Below are positions 34,024 to 44,068 of a stretch of 64,000 bases of DNA, in pieces. The notes below the pieces were generated by a model. It was not told where the DNA came from. It did not search any database and was given only the letters and a program-made list of their open reading frames with translations. This DNA is from Alphaproteobacteria bacterium (GTDB taxonomy: Bacteria; Pseudomonadota; Alphaproteobacteria; ATCC43930; CGMCC-115725), in contig JAJPHB010000128.1 in NCBI GenBank assembly GCA_021325525.1, positions 62,001-126,000 on the forward strand, read 5' to 3'. Each line of letters begins with the position of its first letter. Positions within the stretch are counted from its first letter, which is position 1. The position numbers and the translations under genes were made by a program.

Positions 34024-35220
34024 CTACCCCGCCGTCATCCCGCTCGGCGCGTTGAAGGAGCGCGCGAGGCGCAGGATGCGGCGGCCGGCCTCGGCAAGGA
34101 TGTCGTCCGCCGCCGTCAGCGAGATGCGCAGATGCCCGACGACGGAGGGACCGAAGCCGTCGCAAGGCAGGACCGCGACCGCCTCGCGCTCGAGGAGCAG
34201 CCGCGCGAACTCCTCCGAGCCGCGGCCCGTGCCGCGGACATCGAGCAGCAGGAACATGCCGCCTTCGGGCTGCGCCACGCGGCAGTTCGGCGCCGCGCCC
34301 AGAATGCCGGCGAGAAGCGCGGCGCGGCGGCGGTAATCCTCGTGAAGCGCCGCCACCTCGGCGAGCTCGCCCGTGAGCGCCGGCATCGCTCCGTCCTGAA
34401 TGAAGGGCGGCCCGCCATAGAGCGTGCAGAGAATGAGATTGAAGAGATGCCGCGTCAGCGCGACGGGGCCGATGACCCAGCCGAAGCGGAAGCCGGGAAT
34501 GGCGTGCGATTTCGAGAGGCTGGAGATGACGACCGTGCGCTCGGCCATGCCCGGCAGCGCATAGGGGCTCAGATGCGGCCGCGCGAAGGCGAGGTCCTCA
34601 TAGACCTCGTCCGAGACGAGCCAGAGGTCATGGCGGCGGCAGAGCTCGGCGACGAACGCGATCTCCTCGCGCCGCAGCACCGCGCCCGTCGGATTGTGCG
34701 GGCTGTTGATCCAGAGGACGCGGCTCTGCGGCGTGACGGCGCGAGCGAGCTGGTCGAGGTCGGGATGGAAGCCGTTCTCGGGCCGCAGCGGCACGTTGAC
34801 GATGCGCGCGCCGGCGGCGCCGGCGACGGCCTCGTAGGTCGCGTACATGGGCTCGGGGACGATCACCTCGTCGCCGGGGCCGGCGAGGCATTGCAGCGCG
34901 CAATAAAGGCCGGCCTGCGTGCCCGGCACGATCACGACGTTCTCGGCCGCGCAGGGCTGGCCCGTGCGCCGGGCGAAGCGCGCGGCGATGGCGGCGCGCG
35001 TCTGCTCGTAGCCGACGATCGGCGCATAGCCGGTGCGGTGCTGCCGCAGCGCCGCGATCGTCGCGGCGATGATGGGCTCGGGCGGCGGCTGGTCGGGATC
35101 GCCGACGGTGAGGAAAATGATCTCGCGCCCGGCGGCGCGCTGGCGCTCGGCATCGTGATGGATGTTCCAGGCCTCGGCGCCCTTGCCGGCGATGCGATCG
35201 ACGAGGGGTGAGAACCGCAC
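34024..35220 (-). CDS. class I/II pyridoxal-phosphate aminotransferase
   Basis: A 398-residue fold-type I aminotransferase. Motifs: LTVGDPDQPPPEP, NVVIVPGTQAGLYCALQCLA (PLP phosphate), NSPHNPTGAVLRREE, LVSDEVYEDLAF (Asp/Tyr pair) and the Schiff-base lysine in SSLSKSHAIPGFRFGWV, then the C-terminal arginine in GHLRISLTAADD. It resembles arginine-pyruvate or aromatic/neutral amino-acid transaminases; the donor cannot be told. GTG 35220 (MRFSPLVDR) with AAGGAAGG before it is preferred; reading from the in-frame ATG at 35334 would translate a palindromic repeat. Confidence 0.9.
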   Translation of the reverse strand: MRFSPLVDRIAGKGAEAWNIHHDAERQRAAGREIIFLTVGDPDQPPPEPIIAATIAALRQHRTGYAPIVGYEQTRAAIAARFARRTGQPCAAENVVIVPGTQAGLYCALQCLAGPGDEVIVPEPMYATYEAVAGAAGARIVNVPLRPENGFHPDLDQLARAVTPQSRVLWINSPHNPTGAVLRREEIAFVAELCRRHDLWLVSDEVYEDLAFARPHLSPYALPGMAERTVVISSLSKSHAIPGFRFGWVIGPVALTRHLFNLILCTLYGGPPFIQDGAMPALTGELAEVAALHEDYRRRAALLAGILGAAPNCRVAQPEGGMFLLLDVRGTGRGSEEFARLLLEREAVAVLPCDGFGPSVVGHLRISLTAADDILAEAGRRILRLARSFNAPSGMTAG

Positions 35221-35256
35221 GCGCACCTTCCTTAGTGTCCAATGACGCAACAGAAA

Positions 35257-35293
35257 CCCTCTCCCCGCCGGGGAGAGGGCAGGGTGAGGGGGT
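35257..35293. repeat. palindromic extragenic repeat
   Basis: CCCTCTCCCCG-c-CGGGGAGAGGG then GGGTGAGGGGG. Matches the core and right arm of the repeat at 14620; the left outer arm is missing, so it is a partial copy just upstream of the aminotransferase start. Confidence 0.8.
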
Positions 35294-35335
35294 GGCGCCC
35301 ACAACTCAAAAGCGCGCGGCGCAACGGCGTGCACT

Positions 35336-35372
35336 CACCCCGACCCTCTCTCGCAAGCGGGAGAGAGAGGGC
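35336..35372. repeat. second, divergent copy of the palindromic repeat
   Basis: CACCCCGACCCTCTCTCGC-aa-GCGGGAGAGAGAGGG. A variant stem, in opposite sense and 43 bases from the copy at 35257, so the two together form a paired element between the aminotransferase and acs. Confidence 0.75.
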
Positions 35373-35399
35373 GGCGAAGGTCTGTTGCCCTCGCTATGC

Positions 35400-37337
<1,938 letters not shown>

Positions 37338-37415
37338 GGGATTTCCTCCGCTTCTTTGCCCTGCCGCGCCCCTTCGCCTGCGCGGAAATCTCAGGGAGCG
37401 ATTATCAGGCGATCA

Positions 37416-37535
37416 CCCCGGCGCGACAAGCCGGGGCGTATCGGACCCTCGCCGCCCGTCATTGCGCGCAGCGACGCAATCCAGGAGCCAGCGCGACGAG
37501 GCTGGATTGCTTCGCCTTCGCTTCGCAACGAGGAG
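37416..37535. repeat. two extragenic palindromes between acsA and the ALDH7 gene
   Basis: First a hairpin CCCCGGC-gcgacaa-GCCGGGG (37416-37436). Then a longer dyad with inner arms GCAATCCAG (37476) and CTGGATTGC (37502) and outer arms ending CATTGCG (near 37460) and CGCAACGAG (near 37525). The second type, CATTGCG...GCAATCCAGG, is a commonly seen Rhizobiales intergenic repeat, unrelated to the CCCTCTCCCC family. Confidence 0.75.
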
Positions 37536-37542
37536 TGCGCGG

Positions 37543-39063
37543 TCACCCGACCTCGAACTTCACCCCCTGCGCCAGCGGCAGCTCGTTCGAGTAATTGATC
37601 GTGTTCGTCGCGCGGCGCATATAGGCCTTCCAGGCGTCGGAGCCCGATTCTCGGCCGCCGCCCGTCTCCTTCTCGCCGCCGAAGGCGCCGCCGATCTCGG
37701 CGCCCGAGGGGCCGATATTGACGTTGACGATGCCGCAATCGCTGCCCTCGGCCGACATGAAGCGCTCGGCCTCGCGCAAATCGGTGGTGAAGATGCTGGA
37801 GGCCAAGCCCTGCGGCACATCGTTGTGGACGCGGATCGCCTCGTCGAGGCTGTCATAGGGCATGACGTAGAGGATGGGCGCGAAGGTCTCGGCGCGGACG
37901 ATCTCGGTCTGCTGCGGCATTCGGACGAGCGCCGGCGTCACGTAATAGGCGTCGGGATGGCGCTCCGCGAGGACTCGCGCGCCGCCATGGACCGTGCCGC
38001 CTTCGGCCTTCGCCGCTTCGAGCGCCGCCTGCATCGCCGTGAAGGCGCGCTTGTCGATGAGCGGCCCGACCAGGGTCCCCTCGGCGAGCGGATCGCCGAC
38101 CGGGACCGAGCCATAGGCGGCGACGAGGCGATCGACGAGCTTCCGCTCGATGCTGCGGTGGACGATGAGGCGGCGCAGGCTGGTGCAGCGCTGCCCCGCC
38201 GTGCCGACGGCCGCGAAGAGAATGGCGCGGACGGCAAGGTCGAGATCGGCCGAAGGCGCGACGATCATCGCGTTGTTGCCGCCGAGTTCGAGGAGCGTGC
38301 GGCCGAAGCGCCCGGCGACGAGCGGCGCCACGGCGCGGCCCATGCGGCAGCTCCCGGTGGCACTGACGAGCGGGATCTTCGGGTGCTGCGCCAGCGCCGC
38401 GCCGATCTGCGGCCCGCCGATGACGATCTCGCAGAGATGCTCCGGCACGCCGCCGACGCGCGCCGCCGCCTCATCGAGGAGATGCCGGCAGGCGAGCGCC
38501 GTCAGCGGCGCCTTCTCCGACGGCTTCCAGACGAGCGCATTGCCGCAGACGAGGGCGATGGCGGCGTTCCACGACCACACCGCCACCGGGAAGTTGAAGG
38601 CGGTGAGGATGGCGCAGACGCCGAGCGGGTGCCAGGTCTCCATCATGCGGTGGCCGGGCCGCTCCGAGGCGATGGTGAGGCCGTAGAGCTGGCGCGAGAG
38701 GCCGACCGCGAAGTCGCAGATGTCGATCATCTCCTGCACTTCGCCGAGGCCTTCGGTGAGGATCTTGCCGGTCTCGAGGCTGACGAGGGTGCCGAGCTCC
38801 TGCTTCCTCTCGCGCAGTACCTCGCCGAAGACGCGGACGAGCGCGCCCCGTTGCGGCGCCGGCACGCGGCGCCAGGCGCGGAAGGCGGTTTCCACGCGCT
38901 CGACCGCGGCGGCGACGGCATCGGTGCTGCTCGAAGGCAGGCGGGCCAGAGTCTTGCCGTCGATGGGCGAGGTCACGTCGAGATCGCCGCCCGCGCTTCC
39001 GACGCGATCGAGGCCGAGCTTCGCGGCAATGGCGGACAGAATCTCAGAGGGGGTCTTCGGCAT
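37543..39063 (-). CDS. amaB: aldehyde dehydrogenase family 7 (aminoadipate-semialdehyde type)
   Basis: A 506-residue NAD-dependent dehydrogenase of the antiquitin/ALDH7 group, which in bacteria oxidises L-2-aminoadipate 6-semialdehyde (piperideine-6-carboxylate) in lysine breakdown. Seen: TAFNFPVAVWSWNAAIALVC, LLELGGNNAMIVAPSADL (general-base Glu), the nucleophile in VGTAGQRCTSLRRLIVH and the ALDH7-specific end IGPSGAEIGGAFGGEKETGG, GRESGSDAWKAYMRRATNTI. ATG 39063 follows GGGAGGAGAG. No other lysine-catabolic gene is adjacent. Confidence 0.93.
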   Translation of the reverse strand: MPKTPSEILSAIAAKLGLDRVGSAGGDLDVTSPIDGKTLARLPSSSTDAVAAAVERVETAFRAWRRVPAPQRGALVRVFGEVLRERKQELGTLVSLETGKILTEGLGEVQEMIDICDFAVGLSRQLYGLTIASERPGHRMMETWHPLGVCAILTAFNFPVAVWSWNAAIALVCGNALVWKPSEKAPLTALACRHLLDEAAARVGGVPEHLCEIVIGGPQIGAALAQHPKIPLVSATGSCRMGRAVAPLVAGRFGRTLLELGGNNAMIVAPSADLDLAVRAILFAAVGTAGQRCTSLRRLIVHRSIERKLVDRLVAAYGSVPVGDPLAEGTLVGPLIDKRAFTAMQAALEAAKAEGGTVHGGARVLAERHPDAYYVTPALVRMPQQTEIVRAETFAPILYVMPYDSLDEAIRVHNDVPQGLASSIFTTDLREAERFMSAEGSDCGIVNVNIGPSGAEIGGAFGGEKETGGGRESGSDAWKAYMRRATNTINYSNELPLAQGVKFEVG

Positions 39064-39206
39064 CGCTCTCCTCCCGTGATGAAACGCAGCGGCATCCGCC
39101 GCACGCCCGGCGCTGCCTTCTACTTAGAGCGGATCGCTCGCCTTGGTAAACGGGTTCCGGCGAGAATCGCGGCCGGGCGGCCTCGGGTAAGGCGTCGCTT
39201 CGGCGA

Positions 39207-39767
39207 TCAGCGCGAGCATCGATCTCTGAGGGGGGCGGCGCTGGTCGTCAGACGTTGCGGGAGATCGACGCGCAGCGGCGGCGGCGGGAAAGGCGAGTCC
39301 CGCCCTGCGCGCGAGGCCGCTTTCTGCAACGCGGCGCGGCGACGGCCTTCGCGGATATGCCAGACGAGGAGCGCGGGAAAGCCGAGGCCGAGGACGAGAT
39401 GAAGGCGGCTGGCCAAGGCGCGCATTCCGTCGTCGCCGGCGTAGTAGAGCGCGTAGCCGGTGACGACGAGCAGCGCCTGCGTCGTCAGCATGAGGCCGCC
39501 GGTGCTCCGGTTCATCCGCCCCTTCCACGCCCATTTGATGTGCTGCGGCAGAAGCGAGCCAAGCACCAGCAGCGCCGCCATGGCGGCGGCGCCGTGAATG
39601 CTGAGCAGCAGCGGCTCGATCGCGGACTCGCCGCCATCCCCGCCGCCCAGGACCGGTACGCCGTCGTGGAGGATGGACCAAGCGAGGCCGGAGGCGAAAA
39701 GCACGGCGAAGGCGCCGTACAGCGCCGCCTGGTGGAGGCGCGAGAGCTTGATGCCGTTAGGCCGCAC
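39207..39767 (-). CDS. cytochrome b-like four-helix membrane protein (DUF4405/flavocytochrome type)
   Basis: A 186-residue inner-membrane protein with about four helices and well-placed histidines: SRLHQAALYGAFAVLFASGL, LLLSIHGAAAMAALLVLGS, QHIKWAWKGRMNRSTGGLM and LASRLHLVLGLGFPALLVWH. Two His pairs could hold b haems, like the small cytochromes that pass quinol electrons to FMN-bearing proteins. Start GTG 39767 overlaps the apbE stop; the frame upstream lies inside apbE. The C-terminal 40 residues are basic and Pro-rich. It is the last gene of the flavin electron-transfer unit. Confidence 0.72.
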   Translation of the reverse strand: MRPNGIKLSRLHQAALYGAFAVLFASGLAWSILHDGVPVLGGGDGGESAIEPLLLSIHGAAAMAALLVLGSLLPQHIKWAWKGRMNRSTGGLMLTTQALLVVTGYALYYAGDDGMRALASRLHLVLGLGFPALLVWHIREGRRRAALQKAASRAGRDSPFPPPPLRVDLPQRLTTSAAPLRDRCSR

Positions 39768-40635
39768 GCCTGATCTCCAGCGGCGGCGCGCCCGCCTCGA
39801 GGATGAGCGCCCGCGCCCCGCAGCGGGCGAGGAATTCGGCGCTGCCCGGCCCTTCAAGCATCACGGGCTTGGTCAGCGCATCGGCGGTGAGCGCGTCGGC
39901 AGCGATAACCGAGACGCTGCGCCGGCTCGCCGCGATGACGGTGCGCCGCCGCGGGTCGACGATCGGCGCGACGCGGCGGCCGTTCCGCCGGCGCGCGGCG
40001 AAATAGCTGGCCGAGGTCGCGATCGCGCCGTCCTTGAGGGAGCCCACCCGCAGCAATCGGCGCGGCTCGGCGGGATCGCGCAGATGAATGGGCTCGGCCG
40101 CCGGGCCGAAGACGCGGAGGTCGCCGCCGGCATTGACGGCGCCCGCGAAATCGCCCGCGGCGCGCAGCCTCGCCACCGCCTCGTCGACGGCAAAACCTTT
40201 GGCGATGCCGCCGAGATCGAGCGCAAGCCGCCTGCGGAAGCGGACGCGGCGGCCGGGAAGCAGCAGGATGTCGCGCCAGCTCGGATGCCCGCTGCCGGCT
40301 CGCTGCAAGCGGCGCGGCAGGAAGCCCTGGCGCGCGAGGGCGGGTGCGACGGTGCAGTCGAAGAGGCCGTCGGTGGCGCCGCTGATGCGCAACGCCGCCG
40401 CAAGCACGTCATAGGTCCAGGGATCGACCTCGACGGCCTCGACATGGCCGACGGCGTTGAGGCGCGAGAGCTCGCTGTCGGCTCGGTGCGCGCTCATCAA
40501 GCGCTCGACGCGGGCGATCGCGGCGAAGGCGGCCAGAATCGCCGCCTCGGCTGCGGGCGAGTCGGACTGGACCCGGATCTCGACGAAGGTGCCGAGGAGC
40601 GGTCGGGCGCGGCGGAGGCTATTTGAGCGCGACAT
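39757..40635 (-). CDS. apbE: FAD:protein FMN transferase ApbE
   Basis: Flavin transferase of 292 residues that attaches FMN from FAD to a threonine on target proteins. Family features: RPLLGTFVEIRVQSDSP, SRLNAVGHVEAVEVDPWTYD, LDLGGIAKGFAVDEAVARL (FAD-binding), GAVNAGGDLRVFG, and the metal aspartate area VIAADALTADALTKPVML. No obvious signal peptide is seen at ATG 40635, so periplasmic export, usual for ApbE, is not evident. Overlaps the FMN-binding gene by 17 bases, its likely substrate. Confidence 0.93.
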   Translation of the reverse strand: MSRSNSLRRARPLLGTFVEIRVQSDSPAAEAAILAAFAAIARVERLMSAHRADSELSRLNAVGHVEAVEVDPWTYDVLAAALRISGATDGLFDCTVAPALARQGFLPRRLQRAGSGHPSWRDILLLPGRRVRFRRRLALDLGGIAKGFAVDEAVARLRAAGDFAGAVNAGGDLRVFGPAAEPIHLRDPAEPRRLLRVGSLKDGAIATSASYFAARRRNGRRVAPIVDPRRRTVIAASRRSVSVIAADALTADALTKPVMLEGPGSAEFLARCGARALILEAGAPPLEIRRAA

Positions 40636-41140
40636 CGTAGAGCGCGAGCAGGCGTTTGACGCCATCCGTGACGTGCCGGCACGAGAGGGTGGCGCCGCCG
40701 ATATTCTTGATGTCGCCGTCGAGCTTCAGCGCCGCTTTCGCGGTCTTGCCGACGAATTGGTGGCGCCACTCGGCGTTGCGCACCTCGTAGCCATAGCTCT
40801 CGCGGTATTCCATGATCTCGATGCCGCGCACCGCGCCGTCGCCGCCGAGGGCGACCGCATAGGTGATGTATTCGTGCTTGCCGATGACCTCGTCGACGAT
40901 GAAGAGCTCGCCGCTCGCCCCGCGCCAGACGCGCGGCGCCGATTTGCCCATGGCGACGCCCGACTGCTTCTCGATCGCGGCCTTCTGCGCGTCGGAGAGG
41001 TGCAAGGGAAAGGCGGTCAGAGCGATGCCGGGCAGCAGCGCCTGTTGCGCCTGTTCGACGGTGAGATAGACGGTCGCATGCGCCGGGACCGTCAGGATGA
41101 CGGTCGCCGCCGCAACCGAGCCCAGAAACTGCCATTCCAT
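40619..41140 (-). CDS. FMN-binding domain protein, likely flavinylated by ApbE
   Basis: A 173-residue exported protein: signal peptide MEWQFLGSVAAATVILTVPA then HATVYLTVEQAQ. The FMN_bind domain in the second half shows GAVRGIEIMEYRESYGYEV and the flavinylation site IKNIGGATLSCRHVTDGV, where the Thr of GGAT fits the [S/T]GAT acceptor known from NqrC/RnfG. One covalent FMN is thus expected in the periplasm. ATG 41140 chosen from the signal peptide. Lies 28 bases after the DUF6662 gene and overlaps apbE. Confidence 0.9.
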   Translation of the reverse strand: MEWQFLGSVAAATVILTVPAHATVYLTVEQAQQALLPGIALTAFPLHLSDAQKAAIEKQSGVAMGKSAPRVWRGASGELFIVDEVIGKHEYITYAVALGGDGAVRGIEIMEYRESYGYEVRNAEWRHQFVGKTAKAALKLDGDIKNIGGATLSCRHVTDGVKRLLALYDVALK

Positions 41141-41168
41141 GCCCAAAACGCCCTCAGACAAAACGCCC

Positions 41169-42227
41169 TCAGAATTGAATGCCGAAGCCGAGCCGCGCCT
41201 CGACCCGCTCGTGCTCGTCGCCATAGATGCGGCCTGCCGCGCGCACCTCCTGCTGATCGGGCGAGTAGGCCTTCGCCACAGGGAGCTGCGGTAGGACCGA
41301 CAGCGTCACCCAGAATCTTTGGCCGCCGTAATGGAGGTTGGGTCCGAGGAAGAAGGCGGAATGCCCCGGCCGCTGCAGGAAGGCGCCGGCGAATTCGTTG
41401 ACGTTGCGGAATTCGACCCCGGCGAACCAGTTCTCGGCGAAGCGGCAGGAGAGGCCTGTCGTGAATTCGAGGAAGCTCTCGCGGTTCCACGTCGCGGGCC
41501 CGCCCGGCGCCGTCGGGTTGTAGATGTCGACCGCGCTCGCCGAGACGTGCTGCCAATCCTGGAGGAAGGCAAGATTGGTGGCCCAGATGAGCGTATCCTC
41601 GAAGAAATCCTCTTGCCCGATGATCCGGTATTCGAGGCTGACCTCGCGCGGGCCGAGCTCGGGTTGGAAAGCGAGGGCGAGGCCGTAGCCGTCGATATAG
41701 GGGCTGGTCAGGCGGTACTTCGCCGATAGCGTCACCCCGTCGATGGCGGCCGAGGCGTAGCGGCCGAAGGGATCGACATCGTGCGGGACGAAGGGGCCGC
41801 TGGTACGGCCGCCGCTGCTGTCGCGCTCGGCCGTGACGTAATGGCCGTCGAGATAGAGCGCCGCCTGAAGGGCGTCCGTCACGCCGTAATCGACGCCGGC
41901 CGAGAGCTGATAGAGCTGGTAGTCGCCCCGCGCCTTGCCGAGGCGGGCGGCGAGCCAATCCTGCTGCTCCCATTTGCCATGCGGCATGGTGTCGGTCGTG
42001 TTGATGAAGCCGAAGAGCCGCTCATCGGCCGCGGCCGGACCTGCGAGAAAAAGAATGACGAGAATCGCCCCGAGCTGGGCCAAGACGAGCCGCCAGGCCG
42101 CGTGCCCGGCCGGCCGGCGGTCGCGCCGATCGCCGCGGCTGCCGGCGACCGGACGCCGATCCGCCTGCGCGTTCGGCTGCGGACAGCACGCAGACTTGCC
42201 GAGAGCGCCGCCCGCAGGCTGCGGCAT
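41169..42227 (-). CDS. DUF6662-family outer-membrane beta-barrel protein
   Basis: A protein of up to 352 residues rich in alternating hydrophobic strands with aromatic girdles, ending in a C-terminal F (RLGFGIQF), as in outer-membrane barrels. Family-like segments: WEQQDWLAARLGKARGDYQL, CRFAENWFAGVEFRNVNEF and FFLGPNLHYGGQRFWVTLSV. The export signal LVLAQLGAILVILFLAGPAA ends near residue 68, so the first 45 residues (Arg/Gly-rich) are probably not translated; a TTG or GTG nearer the signal may be the true start. First gene of the flavin unit. DUF6662 genes are found with FMN_bind/ApbE genes elsewhere; their function is not known. Confidence 0.75.
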   Translation of the reverse strand: MPQPAGGALGKSACCPQPNAQADRRPVAGSRGDRRDRRPAGHAAWRLVLAQLGAILVILFLAGPAAADERLFGFINTTDTMPHGKWEQQDWLAARLGKARGDYQLYQLSAGVDYGVTDALQAALYLDGHYVTAERDSSGGRTSGPFVPHDVDPFGRYASAAIDGVTLSAKYRLTSPYIDGYGLALAFQPELGPREVSLEYRIIGQEDFFEDTLIWATNLAFLQDWQHVSASAVDIYNPTAPGGPATWNRESFLEFTTGLSCRFAENWFAGVEFRNVNEFAGAFLQRPGHSAFFLGPNLHYGGQRFWVTLSVLPQLPVAKAYSPDQQEVRAAGRIYGDEHERVEARLGFGIQF

Positions 42228-42544
42228 CGTGACAAACTCCGAGAGTACCCAGACGCGGCGAGTGTCGCGACCGCGAGTGAAATTGTGGTTAATCGCGCAC
42301 GAGCATCGCCGGAGCGCAGATCCCGAGTAGTCCCTGCCGCTTTTCCGAAGCGTTTGATGTAGATACGTCTTCGGCCGGCCGCCAATTCACCGGCTCGACT
42401 GCGGCACGGAGCGGCGGGCTTTTGTTAACTATCAAATTTTATCGAATTCCCCGTCACTATGCTCAATTCCGGCTAAGAATTAACGAGAAGCTTACTGGTT
42501 TCTTGGTAGGGAGGACGATCGCGATTCGATCGTCGGAGACCGCC
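42228..42544. other. 317-base divergent intergenic region with operator-like palindrome
   Basis: Control region shared by the flavin unit (minus) and the haem-sensor unit (plus). It is AT-rich from 42410 to 42500 (TTTTGTTAACTATCAAATTT and nearby), giving room for promoters in both directions. A perfect 8-5-8 palindrome with arms GACGATCG and CGATCGTC lies at 42514-42534, ten bases before the kinase ATG and touching its ribosome site. Confidence 0.6.
42514..42534 (+). promoter_or_regulatory. perfect palindrome before the haem-sensor kinase
   Basis: Arms GACGATCG (42514-42521) and CGATCGTC (42527-42534), spacer CGATT. It directly precedes the GGAG ribosome site and the ATG at 42545, so it is either an operator or an RNA hairpin that controls translation. 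Confidence 0.55.
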
Positions 42545-44068
42545 ATGACGCCCGCCGTCCCGTCATTTCTTCGCTCCAGCGTCGGGAGAGGCTTCATCAT
42601 TTTCGCGCTGGCGTGCGGCGTCATGTCGGTCGGGGTCGGGATCGCCTCCTACTATTCGACGCTGTCCTGGTTCCGCGTCAACAAGGGCGAAGAGAAGATC
42701 ACCGCGGCGAAGCTCGTCGACGCCTTCGTCGCGACCTATACGAAGGAGCGCGCGCAGTTTCTCAAGAGCGAGGCGCCGGTCCCGGCAAGCTTCCGCGCGC
42801 AGGCCATCGCCCGCTTCAACGAGGCGCGCGGCAACGAGAGCGCGCTGCGCCTCATCTGGGTCGGGCCGCCGGGCCGCGAGATCGCGACGGCGCCGAGCGA
42901 CGCGGAGATGACCGCCACGGTCGAGAGCTTCGCCCGCGAGGCGAATCCCCAGCCGGTGACGCGCTTCGTCAAGGTTCACGACACGCTGCTGTTCCGCACG
43001 GTCTACCCGTCCGTCGCCAAGCAGCAGGATTGCGTCGACTGTCACAACCGCGTGCAGGTCGGCAAGCCGCAATGGCATCTCAATGACGTGATGGGCGCCT
43101 CCGTCCTCGACGTGCCGGCCGGGCCCTTCTTGCGCGAGGCCTTGCATGACTCGGTGCTTACCGGCCTCGCCGTCTTCCTCTTCTCGACGACGATCGGGCT
43201 CATCTCCTTCTATCTTCAGTACCGGGAGTTCGCGCGCCGCGCCGCTTCTGAGGCATCGCTCCGCCTGGCGCATCTCGAGATTCGCGGGCTCAACGAAGTG
43301 CTGGAGCGTCGCGTCGAAGAGCGCACCGCCGAGCTGCGCGATGCGCAAGAGGCGCTCTTGCGCAAGGAGCGCCTCGCGACGTTGGGACAGCTCACCGCCA
43401 CCGTCAGCCACGAGCTGCGCAACCCGCTCGGCGTCATCCGCAACACCTTCTACAGCCTTGGCGAAGCGGCGAAGAAGAGCGGCCTCCACCTCGACCGCCA
43501 GCTTGAGCGCATCGACCGCAACATCAAGCGGTGCAACAACATCATCACCAAGATGCTCGACTACACGCGGACGCGCGAGCTCGACGCGGCGCCGCGCGTC
43601 TTCGATGCCTGGCTCGCCGAGGTGCTCGACGATTACGAATTGCCGCCGGAGATTGCGCTTCGCCGCGAGCTCGGCGCCGGCCCCGTGCAAATCCTGTTCG
43701 ATCCGGGCCGGCTGCAGCAGGTCGTCGTCAACCTGCTCGACAACGCCCGTGACGCCATCACGGAAGCGGGCGGCGGCAAGCCGGGCGCGCCGGCGGACGC
43801 CGTGATCACCATTCGGACGGCGGCCATGGCCGACCGGCTCGAAGTGTCGATCCGCGACACCGGCAAGGGCATTCCGCCGGAGGTGCTGCCGAAGATCTTC
43901 GAGCCGCTCTTCAGCACCAAGGGCTTCGGCGTCGGGCTCGGCCTGCCGACCGTGAAGCAGATCGTCGAGCAGCATGGCGGCAGCATCGAGGTCGGAAGCC
44001 CGCCCGGCGCCGGTGCCATCGTGACCTTGACCTTCCCGCTGGCGCAGCTCCAGGAGAACGCGGCATGA
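42545..44068 (+). CDS. sensor histidine kinase with DUF3365 haem-binding domain
   Basis: A 507-residue membrane kinase. Helix at about 14-36, periplasmic DUF3365 domain (Tll0287-like) about 40-195 with a c-type haem motif in QQDCVDCHNRVQVG (CxxCH near 162-166), second helix about 205-225, coiled coil (LERRVEERTAELRDAQ), HisKA-type box TVSHELRNPLGVIRNTFY (His near 289), N box VVVNLLDNARDAITEA and G boxes DTGKGIPPEVLPKIFEPL and FGVGLGLPTVKQIVEQHGG. The NtrB/ResE-like catalytic part is intact. Likely senses redox state or a haem ligand. ATG 42545 with GGAG; overlaps the next gene (ATGA). Confidence 0.9.
   Translation: MTPAVPSFLRSSVGRGFIIFALACGVMSVGVGIASYYSTLSWFRVNKGEEKITAAKLVDAFVATYTKERAQFLKSEAPVPASFRAQAIARFNEARGNESALRLIWVGPPGREIATAPSDAEMTATVESFAREANPQPVTRFVKVHDTLLFRTVYPSVAKQQDCVDCHNRVQVGKPQWHLNDVMGASVLDVPAGPFLREALHDSVLTGLAVFLFSTTIGLISFYLQYREFARRAASEASLRLAHLEIRGLNEVLERRVEERTAELRDAQEALLRKERLATLGQLTATVSHELRNPLGVIRNTFYSLGEAAKKSGLHLDRQLERIDRNIKRCNNIITKMLDYTRTRELDAAPRVFDAWLAEVLDDYELPPEIALRRELGAGPVQILFDPGRLQQVVVNLLDNARDAITEAGGGKPGAPADAVITIRTAAMADRLEVSIRDTGKGIPPEVLPKIFEPLFSTKGFGVGLGLPTVKQIVEQHGGSIEVGSPPGAGAIVTLTFPLAQLQENAA

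Noticed and set aside
39768-39857. Longer start for the cytochrome-b-like gene.
   Set aside because: Upstream residues are an Arg/Ser-rich shadow of apbE; the GTG start is in the overlap.
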